Assembly: GCA_032358255.1 (NCBI GenBank)
Contig: JAULBX010020854.1
Location: 1 to 64,000 of the forward strand
Length of the DNA: 64,000 nt
Direction of reading: 5' to 3'
DNA from: Heterotrichella gracilis
Taxonomy: Eukaryota > Sar > Xanthophyceae > Tribonematales > Xanthonemataceae
This document shows positions 1-12,400 of this stretch, piece after piece. A program made the translations under genes and the position numbers. The notes below the pieces were generated by a model that had not been told where the DNA came from, did no database searches, and saw only the letters and a program-made list of their open reading frames with translations. Positions within the stretch are counted from its first letter, which is position 1. Each line of letters begins with the position of its first letter.

Positions 1-166
1 AAGCTTCACCCTTGTACACGTAGTGCAAAACCCCATCCTGATAGACCAAAGGGCTGGAGCCGTTATCAACATCAATAAAGTTTATAAATGGGGACCAAAC
101 CTTAGAGGTTTCAGTAACCATAAACTTTTCAGGGTCTAGCCTGGGCACCACAGTGAAAGTCGCAGC
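1..166 (-). CDS. Possible internal exon of an unidentified gene running off the left edge
   Basis: Read on the minus strand, bases 166 down to 1 stay open for about 55 codons and begin right after an acceptor-like AG (actagcag). The translation contains WSPFINFIDVDNGSSPLVYQ and ends ...HYVYKGEA at the window edge. A stop lies just upstream of the acceptor, so this must be an internal or terminal exon if it is real. I do not recognise the family. A 55-codon open stretch can occur by chance (roughly 7 percent), so support is the combination of length, acceptor and non-repetitive protein-like composition. It would be transcribed divergently from mS35. Confidence 0.35.
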
Positions 167-436
167 CTGCTAGTTTCCTCAGGCGACTTGGGTAACCAGG
201 GTTATGTACCTTGTTACGCTGCTGTAAGAAATGTATTTTGGTGTTCCTGGGTTGTAAAGGCTTGTTTTCAACGTCGAGCGTTTAGTGTGGCGGCTTGATG
301 TTAGTGCAACTTGCATGCATGCGTCGCAGCCTTAGCACCTGACACGTGACCACTACATAGCTGACACAGGCAACCAACCGTCCAAAGTGTTGTTCACTGG
401 TGGTTTCTGGCGAATCTTACTCGCCAACACGCAACT
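167..436. other. Intergenic region / 5' flank of mS35
   Basis: No gene is seen here. The stretch would be partly intron or flank of the suspected left-edge gene, and it contains the TGCATGCATGC palindromic motif about 115 bp before the mS35 start codon. Confidence 0.5.
312..322. promoter_or_regulatory. TGCATGCA-type palindrome upstream of mS35
   Basis: The sequence TGCATGCATGC lies about 115 bp before the mS35 start. The same palindrome occurs upstream of most other genes in the window. A function as a promoter element is inferred from position only. Confidence 0.35.
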
Positions 437-1867
437 ATGCTAGCGTCGTTGCTAAGAACGTCACATCGCTTGCTCACTCACCAACAAGCATCATCTTCAG
501 GAGCTACAGGGCTGTGGTCGGTTGCAGCAGCTGCGTCTACAAGGAGCGAGATTTTTCAGCAATGTTTGTCCCAGACCTCAACGATAAGGCACTTCTCAGA
601 GTCGCAAGGTGCGTGTCAAAAGTCTGTATATGCATGCATTATGGTGATGCCTTTACCCTCTCCGTGAGAACCCGTCACCAACGACGTACTCGATCAGGAT
701 CCAAACTGAACGACACAACTTTCGTATAATATACGATAGTGATGTACTTGCAGCAAGGGTGTACGCTTGGCCTGCTTAGACGCCACTAGTTCACGTTGCA
801 CCGCGAGAGTGCAGTTGGTGCCCTGTCTGCGTTCCGCTGCCACACTACACAGACTAGTACTGTACACACGACGTGCAAACACCTATTTAAACCACTTGCA
901 GACCCCGGCACTGAGCTCCCAGCCGAGGAGGCAGTCGCCACTGATGGAGCGGCTGCTGGCTCAGGTGGGGAGGAGGATGCAGAACCGGCCACCATCGAAG
1001 ACGAGGAGTTCCAGTACCTAGACCTGGCCATACGCTACCCTGATGGTCTGCCCTCCTGGGCTGTGAAGAAGCTGACTCGTAAGGAGCGCAGTAGCTATGC
1101 TGAGCTGATGGACGACTTCTTGGAGGAGATTGACCACTACCCCACCATCCCCAAGGAGGTGCCGCTGTACGATATACGCACCGCGCTGCCCTGGCTCTCG
1201 GACCCAGATATCGAGCCTATGGAGGCCTGGGGGCAGGTGAGGCAGGGGAAGGGGAGGGTTGGAACTAGGCACTCCGGCCCATGCCACAGCTGCTAAACCA
1301 CCCATGCGTGTGCCACCAGTCACCACCATTGGTCCTTGGCACAGTCGCCTGTACTATCAGGGTACTATCAGTAATGTGTGGCGGCCTCGCCAACCAATCT
1401 CTGCCCCTCCTCCACTGCAGATCCAGGAGCTGTACCCCGGCTTCCTGCAAAACGCAGCGCGGGAGTTCTTCCGTGTGCCGGAGGACGACCCGCCCTGCCC
1501 AGGGGCCAAGAAGATCCTGCGGTGGGAGGTCCAGACGGTGCTCCACGCTGCCGGCGACGCCGCCCACCCCGCCAACAAGAAGGTCAAGTGCCACGTGTAC
1601 CTGCGCGACCTGCAGGAGCAGGAGCAGCTGACGGACGCAGCGCTGCAGCACATAGCCAAGCTGTGCGCCCAGCGCTACAACCCGCGCACCGGCCTCCTGA
1701 CGCTGACCAGCGAGAAGACGTCGCACCGCGAGCGCAACCGGCAGCACGTGATGGAGATGCTGTATGCGCTGGTGGATGAGGGGAAGGCGGCGTTCCCAGG
1801 GGAGGGCCAGGGGCAGGCGCAGGCGGCGGCCGAGACAGCAGGCCAGGGGGTTGAGCAGGGGATGTAG
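437..1867 (+). CDS. Mitochondrial small-subunit ribosomal protein mS35 (MRP-S28 family)
   Basis: Three exons (437-608, 902-1236, 1421-1867) join in frame to give 317 residues. The first exon encodes an Arg/Ser/Ala-rich mitochondrial presequence with a likely cleavage region around RHFSES. The middle exon carries an acidic linker and then EEFQYLDLAIRYPDGLP. The last exon has the family core, with the motifs KCHVYLRDL, HIAKLCAQRYNP and LTLTSEKTSHRERNR. mS35 (yeast Rsm24) is a protein of the head of the mitoribosomal small subunit. Introns are GT-AG (gtgcgt...ttgcag and gtgagg...ctgcag). The C-terminal 20 residues are Gln/Ala/Gly-rich. The gene stands alone and is followed about 0.9 kb later by the capping enzyme on the same strand. 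The start is chosen because it opens the presequence; no other ATG lies upstream in frame near it. Confidence 0.88.
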
Positions 1868-2116
1868 TGTGAGCATGGAGGACAGCGGCAGCATGCGCCT
1901 ACATCTGGACTGTTATTGGCAGTACAGCAGCCATCATGTGGAGCAGTGGCTGGCGCGGGAACCTCCAGCATGGCCTTTTTCCTTGGCGGACAACAGGGAA
2001 TTCTCAGCATTGCATTGGTGATTCTTGTCATACGCATGATCTGAATGGCATGGAAATTTGGCAGCAATACAGAAAGACTAGCAGGTTGTGGCCTGGGTGG
2101 CCAACATAACCCTTCC

Positions 2117-2121
2117 TGTAA
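2117..2121 (+). terminator. Putative TGTAA poly(A) signal of mS35
   Basis: TGTAA is the usual chlorophyte poly(A) signal and lies 250 bp after the mS35 stop codon. Position is the only support. Confidence 0.35.
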
Positions 2122-2643
2122 ATAATCCAAACAAGGCAGCTCCCCATAAGGATCGCTGTCATGCACAGGAAAGAAAACAGAAGTAATGCCAACTATACCA
2201 TGCACAGCAAACCCCGACAAAGGAAAGCAACAATTGGTACTGGGGAGAAGGCAAAATTCTGGGGCAAACTCAGCCTGGAAATTCTGATGGTAATTGCAAT
2301 TTAAATGAATATTCCAAAAAATAGGAGATTTATGGGGGAAACGAGCGTTGCAGGCTTATATAAACTGTGCAGTGATCGTTGCCAGACAATCTCAAACTTC
2401 ACTGGCGATACCAGTGTTTTGCCAACGTGCCGTATGCTACACAAGCGTTGACGTTTTATGAACCACACACATTGTTGGCCAAAGGGTGTCCTGCTGGTCC
2501 TGCTTACGAGACCTGCGAGACCTGAAGTAGCCTCCTCGTTCAGGAAGTTAGTGCAGTATTGGAAACTTACAGGGTTTAACTACCTGATATCCAATCAGGG
2601 CGCTTGTCGCCTTAGCTTGTAGCGAACTTTGGTGTTTTCATTG

Positions 2644-2659
2644 CATATGCATGCATATG
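2644..2659. promoter_or_regulatory. 16-bp perfect palindrome containing TGCATGCA, before the capping enzyme
   Basis: CATATGCATGCATATG is its own reverse complement and ends about 130 bp before the capping-enzyme start. It belongs to the window-wide TGCATGCA motif set; a regulatory role is inferred. Confidence 0.4.
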
Positions 2660-2788
2660 GCATCGAACAGCCCTTCTTGGGTGTGGTGGTGTAGAGCAAC
2701 TCCTCTTCAAACGTACCCCTCCAACGCCACTACCTAGATCAGCTGCACAGTCCAGGCTGCTGGACACCAGGACCAACTTTGTGGTTGC

Positions 2789-5700
2789 ATGGCGACCAAG
2801 CGCAAGGCCTCTCAAGAAGAGAAGGCGGTGCGTGTTCTATTATACTACACTACATAAGCAGATCACATAACTATGATACACTGGGGTATTCACGCCGTGC
2901 TTCATTATAGTCTGCATGCCGCTTAGTGCATGTTGTGTGCAGGCGGCCAAGGCCACAGGCGTGCCTCAGGGATGGCGGGACTGCCCGCCTATGGGCCAAG
3001 CCCTCGGGTTGTTCATTCCCATGAAGGTATGAGCGGCTGTTGCCTGTACAGGATGCACATCCTGGAGGCAAATATGTTTGCTGCCCATTGGCTGGCTCTG
3101 TTGGTGCAGCTTGAACTGGGGACACGTTTTAATGGTCAGCCATCCCAGTCAGCTGATAATGCCACCCTTTGCCTTGCAGACCCCCCTTGGTTCAAAGTAC
3201 GACCCGCACATACCTCCCCAGTATCGGTGGCACCCGCATGATGTGCTGGAGGAGTGTGAACGGAGGGGGTACAAGGTACGGCACTGTAAGGGCTGGCGGG
3301 CTGAAAGGGAAGCTCTCTTCAGCAAGAGTGGCACCTGCCTGTGCACCTTCTCTTATTTATGGCTGATGAGTTCGGAACGGTCACCACTTACTCCTCCGTG
3401 CAGCCTTACATGGTAGTGGACTTCACATTCGGCGATCGCTACTACCGTACAGAAGACTTCACAGATCGCTTTGTGTATCACTACAAGGTATGGCGGTGGG
3501 GCGTCAAATGGTTTAAAAGGAACATCATGCATGCTTGCAAATCATGTTTTGCATGCACTCAGCGAACTGCTGCACATCACTCCAGGATGTCAAATGTGTT
3601 TTATACATTCGTTTGTGCGACCACATGGATTCCAGTGGTCAAATTCATGACAATTTGTTGTGTGATTTTCAGATCCCCTGGGGATGCAATGCCAAACACA
3701 TCTGCTTGTGCAATAATAGACTGGTGCCTGCAACTTCCATGCTCGTGCGTGGCAGTGCGCATGAACCGTGTTGCCTGACACAGTGATGCCTTTGTAGCCC
3801 CTGTCCCAGGCAGGCTAACAAAGGGGCTGGTTTATCCTATGCTGGTTCAGATATAAAAAAATACAATTGATTTTTTAATTGATAAAAAACTAAAAATAAA
3901 CAAAAAGAATCTTGCCCCCCTGAAATCCCAATGGAGCGCAGATTCGGTGCCGAGGGTTTGGTCAAGTGCCTGAGCCTGAGGCTGTGAACAAGTTCGTGTG
4001 GTTGATGCAAACGTTCATGACCCTGGTGGTGAGCACACAGCTGGAGAACAGGCACGTGCTGGTGCACTGTACCCACGGATTCAATCGCACAGGTGCGGAC
4101 ATGCACGCATGTACTCCCATTTGTGGGCGCTGTAGCCACCACTGATGAGTGAGGGGAGGGCCAGGTGCTTTGGAGACCGACAGCCATGGTGTGCATTCCT
4201 GCAGGGTACATGCTCACCCATGCCCTCATGCGCCTGCAACAGACAGAGATGAGTGTGGATGAGGCGGTGGTGCGTTTTGCTCAGCACCGCGCTCCAGGCA
4301 TCTACAAGGACGACTACATCAATCAGCTGTTCAAGTACTTCCATGAAAGAAGGTGGGGCGCATTCAAGTGGGAGTGGAATGGATGTAGCGTGGCCTGCAT
4401 GTGCAGGACCCAGGTGACACCAGTAGGCCAGGGCAAAGTTGCAGAAGATAATTCGGCCAGGCTGTGGGGAACTGCTTAGCAATTGTATTGTATGGCGTTG
4501 CTGTGCTTTGCACTGCCATCGTGCTGTTCATGAAGGTGTGCAATGGTGCAGGCCGTCAATGCTGCGCACGCCTCAGGTGCCTATCTGGAAGGGGGAAGAC
4601 GAGGATGACGAGGAGGATCAGGAGCAGCTGGAAACAGGTACGCCCATGCCTTGACCACCCTAACCCTGGCGCTGTCTGCCCACTGGCATCCAGCAAGTCC
4701 CCTAGTTGCCACACACATTGGCAGCGAGGCGAGGTGCTTGCATGCCCTTGCAAGTGTTCTTCACAGGCGCACCCCCGCAATCACACTGGCTGATGTGCAA
4801 ATCAAAGCAGGCATGGCTTGTGTGCTCTGCATTAATTCAAACTACTGCTGTGTGGCAAGCAAGCCTGCTCTGTGCGGTTAAGTGCGGTGTGGCACATGGT
4901 TTGAGCACACATGATTGCTGTCATGGTCATGGCTGTACCTCATAAATGGGGGCATTTGTATACCACACACCAGCTAAGCATTTGGTGCCTGCCAGGCCCA
5001 CTCCCCCACGAGCTGAAGCACGACGACCAGGTGGGTGAGTACATAGAGGAGGCGGAGGCGCAGCGGGTGCGGGAGGTGGTGGCGGGGGCGGCCTTGATGG
5101 AGAACCCAAACATGTTCCCCGGATCACAGCCTGTGTCGCTGGCCAGGTCAAACATCGAGATGCTCAAGGTGCGGGCAACGAGGGATGTTGAGCATCCTGA
5201 ACTGAGCATGTAGTGCGCTGCTGCCATGTCACCGCTGCAAGGCTATGCCAACGCCTGCACGCTCCCTTCCTCCAGGATCGTCGGTACTGGCTGACGTGGA
5301 AGGCGGATGGCACGCGCTACCTGATAGCCATCCTGCGCGAGGGCATCTACCTGGTGGACCGCTCCAACAACGTGCGCCGCGTGCAGATGCGATTCCCCAC
5401 GCGCCTCACGTCGGAGCAGAGCAGGCAGTACCGGCCAAATGGCAAGCGCCCGCCGCCAGTGGTTGGCCCGGTGCACCACCTGACAGTGCTGGACGGTGCG
5501 TTATTCAGTATCCTACTCCTACTGCCAGTTGGCCGCTTGCCTGGTAAACATGGCGTGGTGCATGTATAGGTTGTTGGTGGGGGACGGGGCGCAGGGCGCG
5601 GGAATATTAAGGGGGGGCATGGGGCGCAGATGATGCCTATTACGTTTTAGCTCAATGTAACTGCGGGGCAAGATTAGGAATCATTTTGCGTGACCCCATG

Positions 5701-8209
5701 CGGTTGCAACAATGAGTCTTAAACTGGGGGATTTTTGTAATGTTAAATATGTGTAAATGTGTCATTTGATTTAATCGTGGGGGGTTTAAACTTATGTTTA
5801 GTGTGCCTCTCTTTGAGCTAAGGGTCCCATGGGGCTTACTCCTTGCATCAGTGCCAGAGACTTTAATAACCGCTTGGCCATTGCTAAAGGTGCCGTGCCA
5901 TTCCAGGGGAGATGATAGTGGATGAGGATCTTGAAACGGGCTTGCAGTTCCGGCGCTTCCTGCCCTACGACATGATCATGCTCAAGGGCGTGTCACTGGT
6001 GGACAAGGAGTTCAAGGTGCGCACCCTGCACTGGCCAGGCTAATGCGCAGCCATACCCAGGAACATGGATTGCATTGCAATATAAATACAAGCCACCGTG
6101 TTTGATCCCCCCATTTTCTGTGTATATTTCAGCGGCTGTGCAGATTCTTGTTGGCCGCTACCATACACTCAAGTGGCCACTCGTGCTTGCCACGATGAAA
6201 GGCACGACAGAGTCAGCAGGTTGCAATTAACCCACCGCACTTTGCCTGCTTTGATGTTGGCGCCTGACCACTGTGTGCTGTGTGACCCCAGGAGCGCTAC
6301 GAGCTCATTCAGCGCGAGGTAATTGAGCCGCGCAACCAGGAGCGGGCCGCCATTGAGCGCAAGCACGTGTCGCGCTACCAATACGACACAGAGCCCTTCC
6401 GCGTGCGCCGCAAGGAGTTTTGGCCGCTCACCAAGGCGCAGAAGGTGCTGGCGGGGTTCATCTCGGGGCTGTCGCACGAGGCTGACGGGCTCATCCTGCA
6501 GGTGGGGGGGGCTGGATGGGGTGGCTGGGCTAGATATAGCATGTCCACTCGTGTTGTGCAGGGATCTGAATGTGGTTGCTAACTGCGTGGCAAGTACATG
6601 GCACATCACGGTGCCTTAGCACAATGCTACTCATCATTGCCATTGTGGATGTCCATGTGCCACTAGCATCCCTACGAATGTATGCCTGCAAAAGGTATGC
6701 ATCCTGGGCAGTTGCCACATGCCATGCATATCTGTCCTTGCTAAACAGTTGCTAGGTGCCAGCCCCATGTAACCTCTGCCAAATACCGGTGTCACACAGG
6801 AAATTAACCTTGGAACTTTTTCTCATTGCAAAAAAAAACCAAAACCTTGGAATGAGGCCCTCTGCGTGTCACTGTGCCACTGCCAATTTGCTGTGTGTTT
6901 CTGCAGGGGTTTGAAGACAAGTACAAGCCCGGCACCTGCCATGAGCTGCTTAAGTGGAAGTACGCGCACATGAACTCGGTGGACTTCAAGTACATCCATG
7001 ACGGGAAAGGTGAGGCAGGTGTGGGGAGGGCGGGGCATGCATGGACCTGCATTTGGCACAAAGTTGATATATGGTCAGGACTTGCAGATTCTAATTACCG
7101 AATTGTCAACATGTAATTCGCACAGTGAGAGGTCATTAAGTAAGCAAGAAAAGGTGAATGCTGCATTCAATTCATTCAACATCTGAACAAGGAAAAAACA
7201 AGTATCAGAAGTGGAATGGTGTGGCAAATGAGGTTGACTGGGGCTTTATGTGCATGTATCCGCTTGAAGCAATGCTGGTGCTATTTGTAGGAATAGGCAG
7301 TGGTTTTGCAGAATTTCGTTGTAATCTTTTATGTTGTTTTTTTATAATCATTGGTTTCGTTTTATTACTATGCTTGGATGGACGGGGGAAACATGTTTTG
7401 CACTTCCATATGGCGCACATATGTAAAGAAAGATAGCGCATTATGACAAGCCGCTGCGTGTCCCTTGCACCGGAGTTACCTTCTGCTCCAGCACTGACCC
7501 CCTCCTCTTCCCCTCTCCCCCCCAGGCGGCCGCCTGCAGCTGCTTGAGACGCGCCGCTCCATGGGTCGCACCGGCCTGGTTGACCTGGAGGGTGCGCGTG
7601 TGCGCTTCCCCCCCAGCGAGGACCCCAGCGCCTACCACCTGAAGGTCATTGAGTGCACGTGGGATGGCGAGGAGCAGTGCTGGGTGTTCCTCAGGGACCG
7701 CAAGGACAAGGACATGCCCAACGCATACCACGTGTACGAGAAGGTGAGGCACTGGCAAGGAGGGGCACCTGGCTACATGAGCTGGCCCTGCTGGATGCAG
7801 ACATGGCGCGGTTGTGCATCAAGGTTTGATGTTATTTTAGTTCCTGGGCGCTGATTGAGCTGCTATGGCAAGCAACTTGCTGTTGCAATCCTGGGCACAG
7901 GGTTGCTTTGCCATTTGACTCTCTGTTGTAAGTATGCCACTGTTTCAAGAAGCACCCTTGCTGCTATTCCAGGTGATGGTGAGCATCCAGGACAACATCA
8001 CCGAGGAGGACCTACTGGCAGAGATCAAGGGCGCAATTGCAACGCCCAAGTATGCAAAGGACTTGGCCCGAGAGCAGGGGCAGGGGCGGGAGGCAGGTGC
8101 TGGGGGTGAGGGGGGCTCCTTGATACAGGGTCAGGCACAGGCTGCAGCAGGAACCACCAATGAAGGGCAGGTAGCAAGCCTGCAGACTGCGGCACCTGAA
8201 GGGGCATAG
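2789..8209 (+). CDS. Bifunctional mRNA capping enzyme (RNA 5'-triphosphatase plus guanylyltransferase)
   Basis: Fourteen exons join in frame into 652 residues: 2789-2827, 2943-3026, 3180-3275, 3404-3487, 3942-4092, 4205-4352, 4552-4637, 4996-5168, 5276-5495, 5907-6016, 6292-6501, 6907-7009, 7526-7743, 7973-8209. Residues about 15-210 are the cysteine-phosphatase triphosphatase with the entry motif WRDCPPMG and the catalytic loop HCTHGFNRTG. An acidic linker (GEDEDDEEDQEQ) follows. The guanylyltransferase half has motif I KADGTR with the GMP-accepting lysine, motif IV HEADGLI, motif V LLKWKY and the C-terminal RDRKDKDMPNA. The fused metazoan/plant layout differs from the fungal split enzymes. 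The enzyme removes the gamma phosphate of nascent pol II RNA and adds GMP, in the nucleus. The last ~40 residues are Gly/Ala/Gln-rich. A TGTAA follows 23 bp after the stop. All boundaries keep phase, so the gene looks intact. Confidence 0.95.
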
Positions 8210-9452
8210 CATTTGGGTGTGGGCGGCACATTGTAAGAGAGCCAGAGCATTGCTGGTGGATGATACACCAGGGGAGATGGTTGGAACTTTCATATATTAG
8301 TCTCCAACTGCGCGTAGATCGCGGCATACACATGTACATATTTTTCTTTTTCTGTGAAGTTGTTTTGTTTCCTTTTCTTTGTCATGGTTATAAGAGTGTT
8401 GTGGCATCCTCTGTAGTCGTTAATACGCCACGAACTGCCCTCCTGAGGAGAGCGGGGCATGGCACTTGGCCCCAAGGGTTAGGTAGCATTGCAGGTATAA
8501 TAACAGCATGCTCACCTGTGGCAGTTACTGCTACTTTCCCACGGGCAGTATGTGCAAATGGCCTGGACCCATAGGGCTAGTGTTGTTGTTGATGATGTGT
8601 TCAACGATTGGTCCATAAATGCATGTGTAGATCTCTAATGGAATTGGACTGCCCCGGGCCGATGAAGTGGTTTTTAATGTATACAATCATGGCTATTATT
8701 GGCGCTCACGAAGACTTCGTAGGTAAAACCACTTCAAGTCTACCTGGCCCAGTGGTGGGGGGGCCTCAAAGATATATCTTTAGTGGCAAATTTGACGCCG
8801 GGGTGGGCCTGTAGCCTAAGGCAGCTGATGCTGATTTATAATGTTATTTAATGTTCACCAATCGGACATTTTGTGGCCAAGCCCCCAGCAATCAACTAGG
8901 TTGAGGCTCCTTTGCCATCCAAAATTCAATTGATACAGCATGCATGCTCAATGATGCCACGCGGCGTACCACCAAAATGTTAAGCCCGGCACACTGTGGC
9001 CCTGGCAGGCTGGAGTTCATCACGCGGCACACAATTACCCATGGATGAGCAATTACCAGGATGAAATTTACTAGCGCTGTACTGCCACAGGCTGTGACAG
9101 TGTGATCTCTAGTCTCATTTGCAGGCTACAATGCAATAAACCCATGAATGTTCAACAAAAACAGCATATGCTAAACTTAGTGCCTTAAAGGATGCCATGG
9201 CAACTAATGAACTGACAGCAGGAGCCCAGAGGCGCAACAATTGGTGCGTCCAAAACTAGCAGAGTTCATTCACTGTAAATGAACAATGACTGTCAGTATG
9301 CTCTATGGCATGCCAACGGTGACTTTTACTTGTGGATTCGACAGTAATTGTTGTTGACCATTCCTATAATTACCATGTGCACGCCGCCAGCAGCTGGGGT
9401 AGCCACACTGATACTATGCAAAAACAAGCATGCCTGCCAGCACCACGCATGC
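8210..9452. other. Convergent intergenic region between capping enzyme and ARID gene
   Basis: No gene is recognised in these 1.2 kb. There is a TGTAA poly(A) signal at 8232 and an imperfect hairpin with 12-bp arms (TGAAGTGGTTTT at about 8662 against its complement at about 8726). The rest is moderately AT-rich, unremarkable sequence. Confidence 0.6.
8232..8236 (+). terminator. Putative TGTAA poly(A) signal of the capping enzyme
   Basis: TGTAA lies 23 bp after the stop codon, at the distance typical for green-algal messages. Confidence 0.5.
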
Positions 9453-12400
9453 TCACTGCAAGCCGCCCTCCTTGCTGTCATGAACGCGTATGTACATTTT
9501 ACCGTGTAGCGTAAACATGGCATGGGCCGAGGGCTGGTCCACTCGGCAGGGCAGGCGAATGTCCAGGTGCACTGGCTGTATGCCCCACATGCGAGCGGAG
9601 AATGCATCCCCAGGCTGTGCGCTCACCACCACACGCCCAGAGGAGTAGCACTTGACATGCACATCCTCAATGTCGATGCCCGGCAGCAGCGCAAACACCT
9701 CAAAGCCAGGTGGGTCGCTGGCACGGAACACCTGGGAAGGGAGCAAAAGTCAGATTAGCATGAGTATCATGCATGGTGGTATCAGAATGCTTGCAATATG
9801 GTCTGGGGGTTGTGTCATGAAGTGCTGGGGCAGACAGAGGTGCAAATCAATGTAATGTTGGGAAGTCCAAGTACACAGAATGTGTACAATACAGAGGCAC
9901 CCTGTGTCCTGTGTGTTGGCCAGACATGCCACCAGATGTTACCTTGTAGCCCTGGCCCTGCATCACCAAGTCAGGCTGTGACGGGTCAGGTGGCAAAGTA
10001 GGGGGGTATTGCGGCTGGGAGGCTTTGCTGCCAGGGGGCTGAGTGGCAGCGGGTGCCCTGGGGACGGGGGATGCAAGTGTGACGGGGAAGTTGGCCGCTC
10101 CAGCCAGTTGGGATGCGGAGACACCTGTGGGGACACATGGACGAGGATACTTAGCTATTGAGACAGACTGAGTAGTTATCATGAAGCAGGATGGCTGACC
10201 TGCCCTGAATGTGCCAAGCCTTGTTTACACGATTTTAAGCTTCACATTAGACAGCATTACCGTAGCCACATGGGGGGTACGGTGTTCGACCATACCTCTC
10301 CCAACCTGCGTTGCTGCATCTACCAGCGTGGGCGCATGCAAACCCCTCCAGGCACCACCACCCATGGCGGGTGAGGGGGACTGCGCGGAATGGCCGTAGT
10401 CTCGAGTGGCAACCTTTGCGAGAGGCATCCTTTTTGGGCCCTGTGAAGCAAAGGCAGGGTGATGAATTATCGTGCATGCAGCCATAATGCTGCAGGTTGT
10501 ACACATTCTGAAACTTATATTGAGACGCCCAGCCTGGGGGTTGTGAGACATTTGGCAAGCGTGCATGTAACCTGACCGCAGCCTCATCCTGCGTGTGTGT
10601 TGAAACCGGCATATTGATGGCTGCGCTGCCATCAATATGCTTCAGACCCCATCTCTCACCTTTGTCGACATTCGCTGCTTTTTGTGTGGCGCACCGGTTG
10701 ACTCCCTACGCTGGCTGCTCAGCGATGGCCCTGCCTCCTCGCTGGCTGAGGGAGGCCGTTCACCAGCACCTGGCGCCCCTCTGGCAAAGGCAAGCAGCGC
10801 GCCCGCCACACGTGCGGCTGGCCCCTCCTCATTGTGCGCGGTTTCCTCCTCAGGCAGTACTGATGCATCGTGCTTGCCACCTAGTCACACCAACGTAAAT
10901 AAATGGGCTTATTAACAAACCTCATTGATGGCCAGGGCAAGCTTTGATTGCAGCAACGTTTCATGTGGCAGCTTAAATGATGTTGGTAAAAAAATGTAAT
11001 GCCAACATGACCTGACACGTACGATTGTCAATGTTGACAATCAGAATGGCGATTTACTACTGTAGAGTCAGCTATATAGATATCCAAGCAAAAGGTCAAC
11101 ACCTAGATAGCAATCAATCATTGCTTGGAGGCCTTTGAAATGTGCTGCAAGCGCATGAAACAGCTCACCTCCCACGCCCTCTCCCAGGAACCCGCCGCGG
11201 CTCTCATCGGTCCCCGCCGGTGCAGGCACAGGCATCGCACGCGCTGGCAGTGGCCCATCCAGCAGCTGCCACTTCTCTGTGTTCAGATCGAGGGTCTCCT
11301 CCTCGCCATCATCGTAGCGAATGACGTGCGTAGCCTGCACATGCGTACACACAACAGGTGTCTGCCAACGAAGCCTGGTGCAATTGGTCAGAATGAACGA
11401 CATTGTGCAGTACTGTTTAAACGACAGCAATGAATCTGGCAGCCAATCCATTGATGCCAGCAATTAAAATTATTTGTGTTTTTGGCAATAATTCTTTTGG
11501 TGATTGTGACACCAAAAACATGTAAACGCATTGCAATACGCTCCAGTTGGCATGCGCACCGGTTACCGTGTCAACATACCAACGACAAATTGCCAATACT
11601 TGCAGTCCATAATACTACTCCCACTCCTTCTAGCCTATTGCCCTCCCCTGGCCCCTGCGCCCCCTCACCGTATCCCCCTGGTACCCAATCACTAGGCCCC
11701 CGTAGAAGCACTTGTCCATGGGCCAGTACACCAGCAGGCAGCGCCCAATGAGGTCCACCGGCCGCACCAGCCCTATGCGCTCCTTCTCACCCAGGTGCTT
11801 GCCGTCGCCCCCACTGGCCACACGCATGCGCTTGCGACCTGCATAGGCGGGGACATGGAGTGAGTTTGCAATCAGGAGGTGCACAGCTATAGGTGGCAGG
11901 TAGTCCAGGTGCCCACGCTGCTGGTTACAGGAGGAGCCTGCTCAGGAAATGATGGGGGATTTGCATTCTTGTGCAGCCTTCCGGCTGCATTTAAATGCGC
12001 GCGCACCTGGCACTGCGCTTGGTGGCGGCCCCTGTTCCATGTGCGCGGGGGTGTCTGTGTCTGTGAGTGTGTCGCCCCCCTCCCCTGTGCGCTGCCGCTT
12101 GTAGGTGCGCCCCGCCTGCGGCTTGGTGCGCACGCTGTCCACGTGGTCACGGCTGTCTGCAACAGGGCACACAGCAAAGTCAGAGGCCTTGTATCTACAC
12201 AAGCATTTGCCCAGAGACGCTGCTTTATGAGACCATACCCAGTGCTCTATAATGCCTCAGTGATTCAGCAGGACCAGGCGGTGCCTTGCCAGAAGATGCA
12301 GTCAACAGAAAGCGCATGCTCCCACAGTGTGCACCATTTTCTAATTGATCCTCACTTGAGCGTGGGCGTGACTGCGCCGGTTTCTTCCCCGCTCCCTCCC

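Larger units (their letters stand above)
1868..2788. other. Intergenic: mS35 3' flank and capping-enzyme promoter region
   Basis: No coding exon is recognised. It holds a TGTAA at 2117, a TATATAA at about 2359, and a 16-bp perfect palindrome built on ATGCATGCAT at 2644-2659 near the next start codon. Confidence 0.6.

Noticed and set aside
1265-1894. 209-codon open frame on the minus strand
   Set aside because: It is exactly antisense to the last exon of mS35, a shadow of biased codon use.
8650-8760. Imperfect hairpin after the capping enzyme considered as an ncRNA
   Set aside because: Only 12-bp arms separated by about 50 bases, with no other support.
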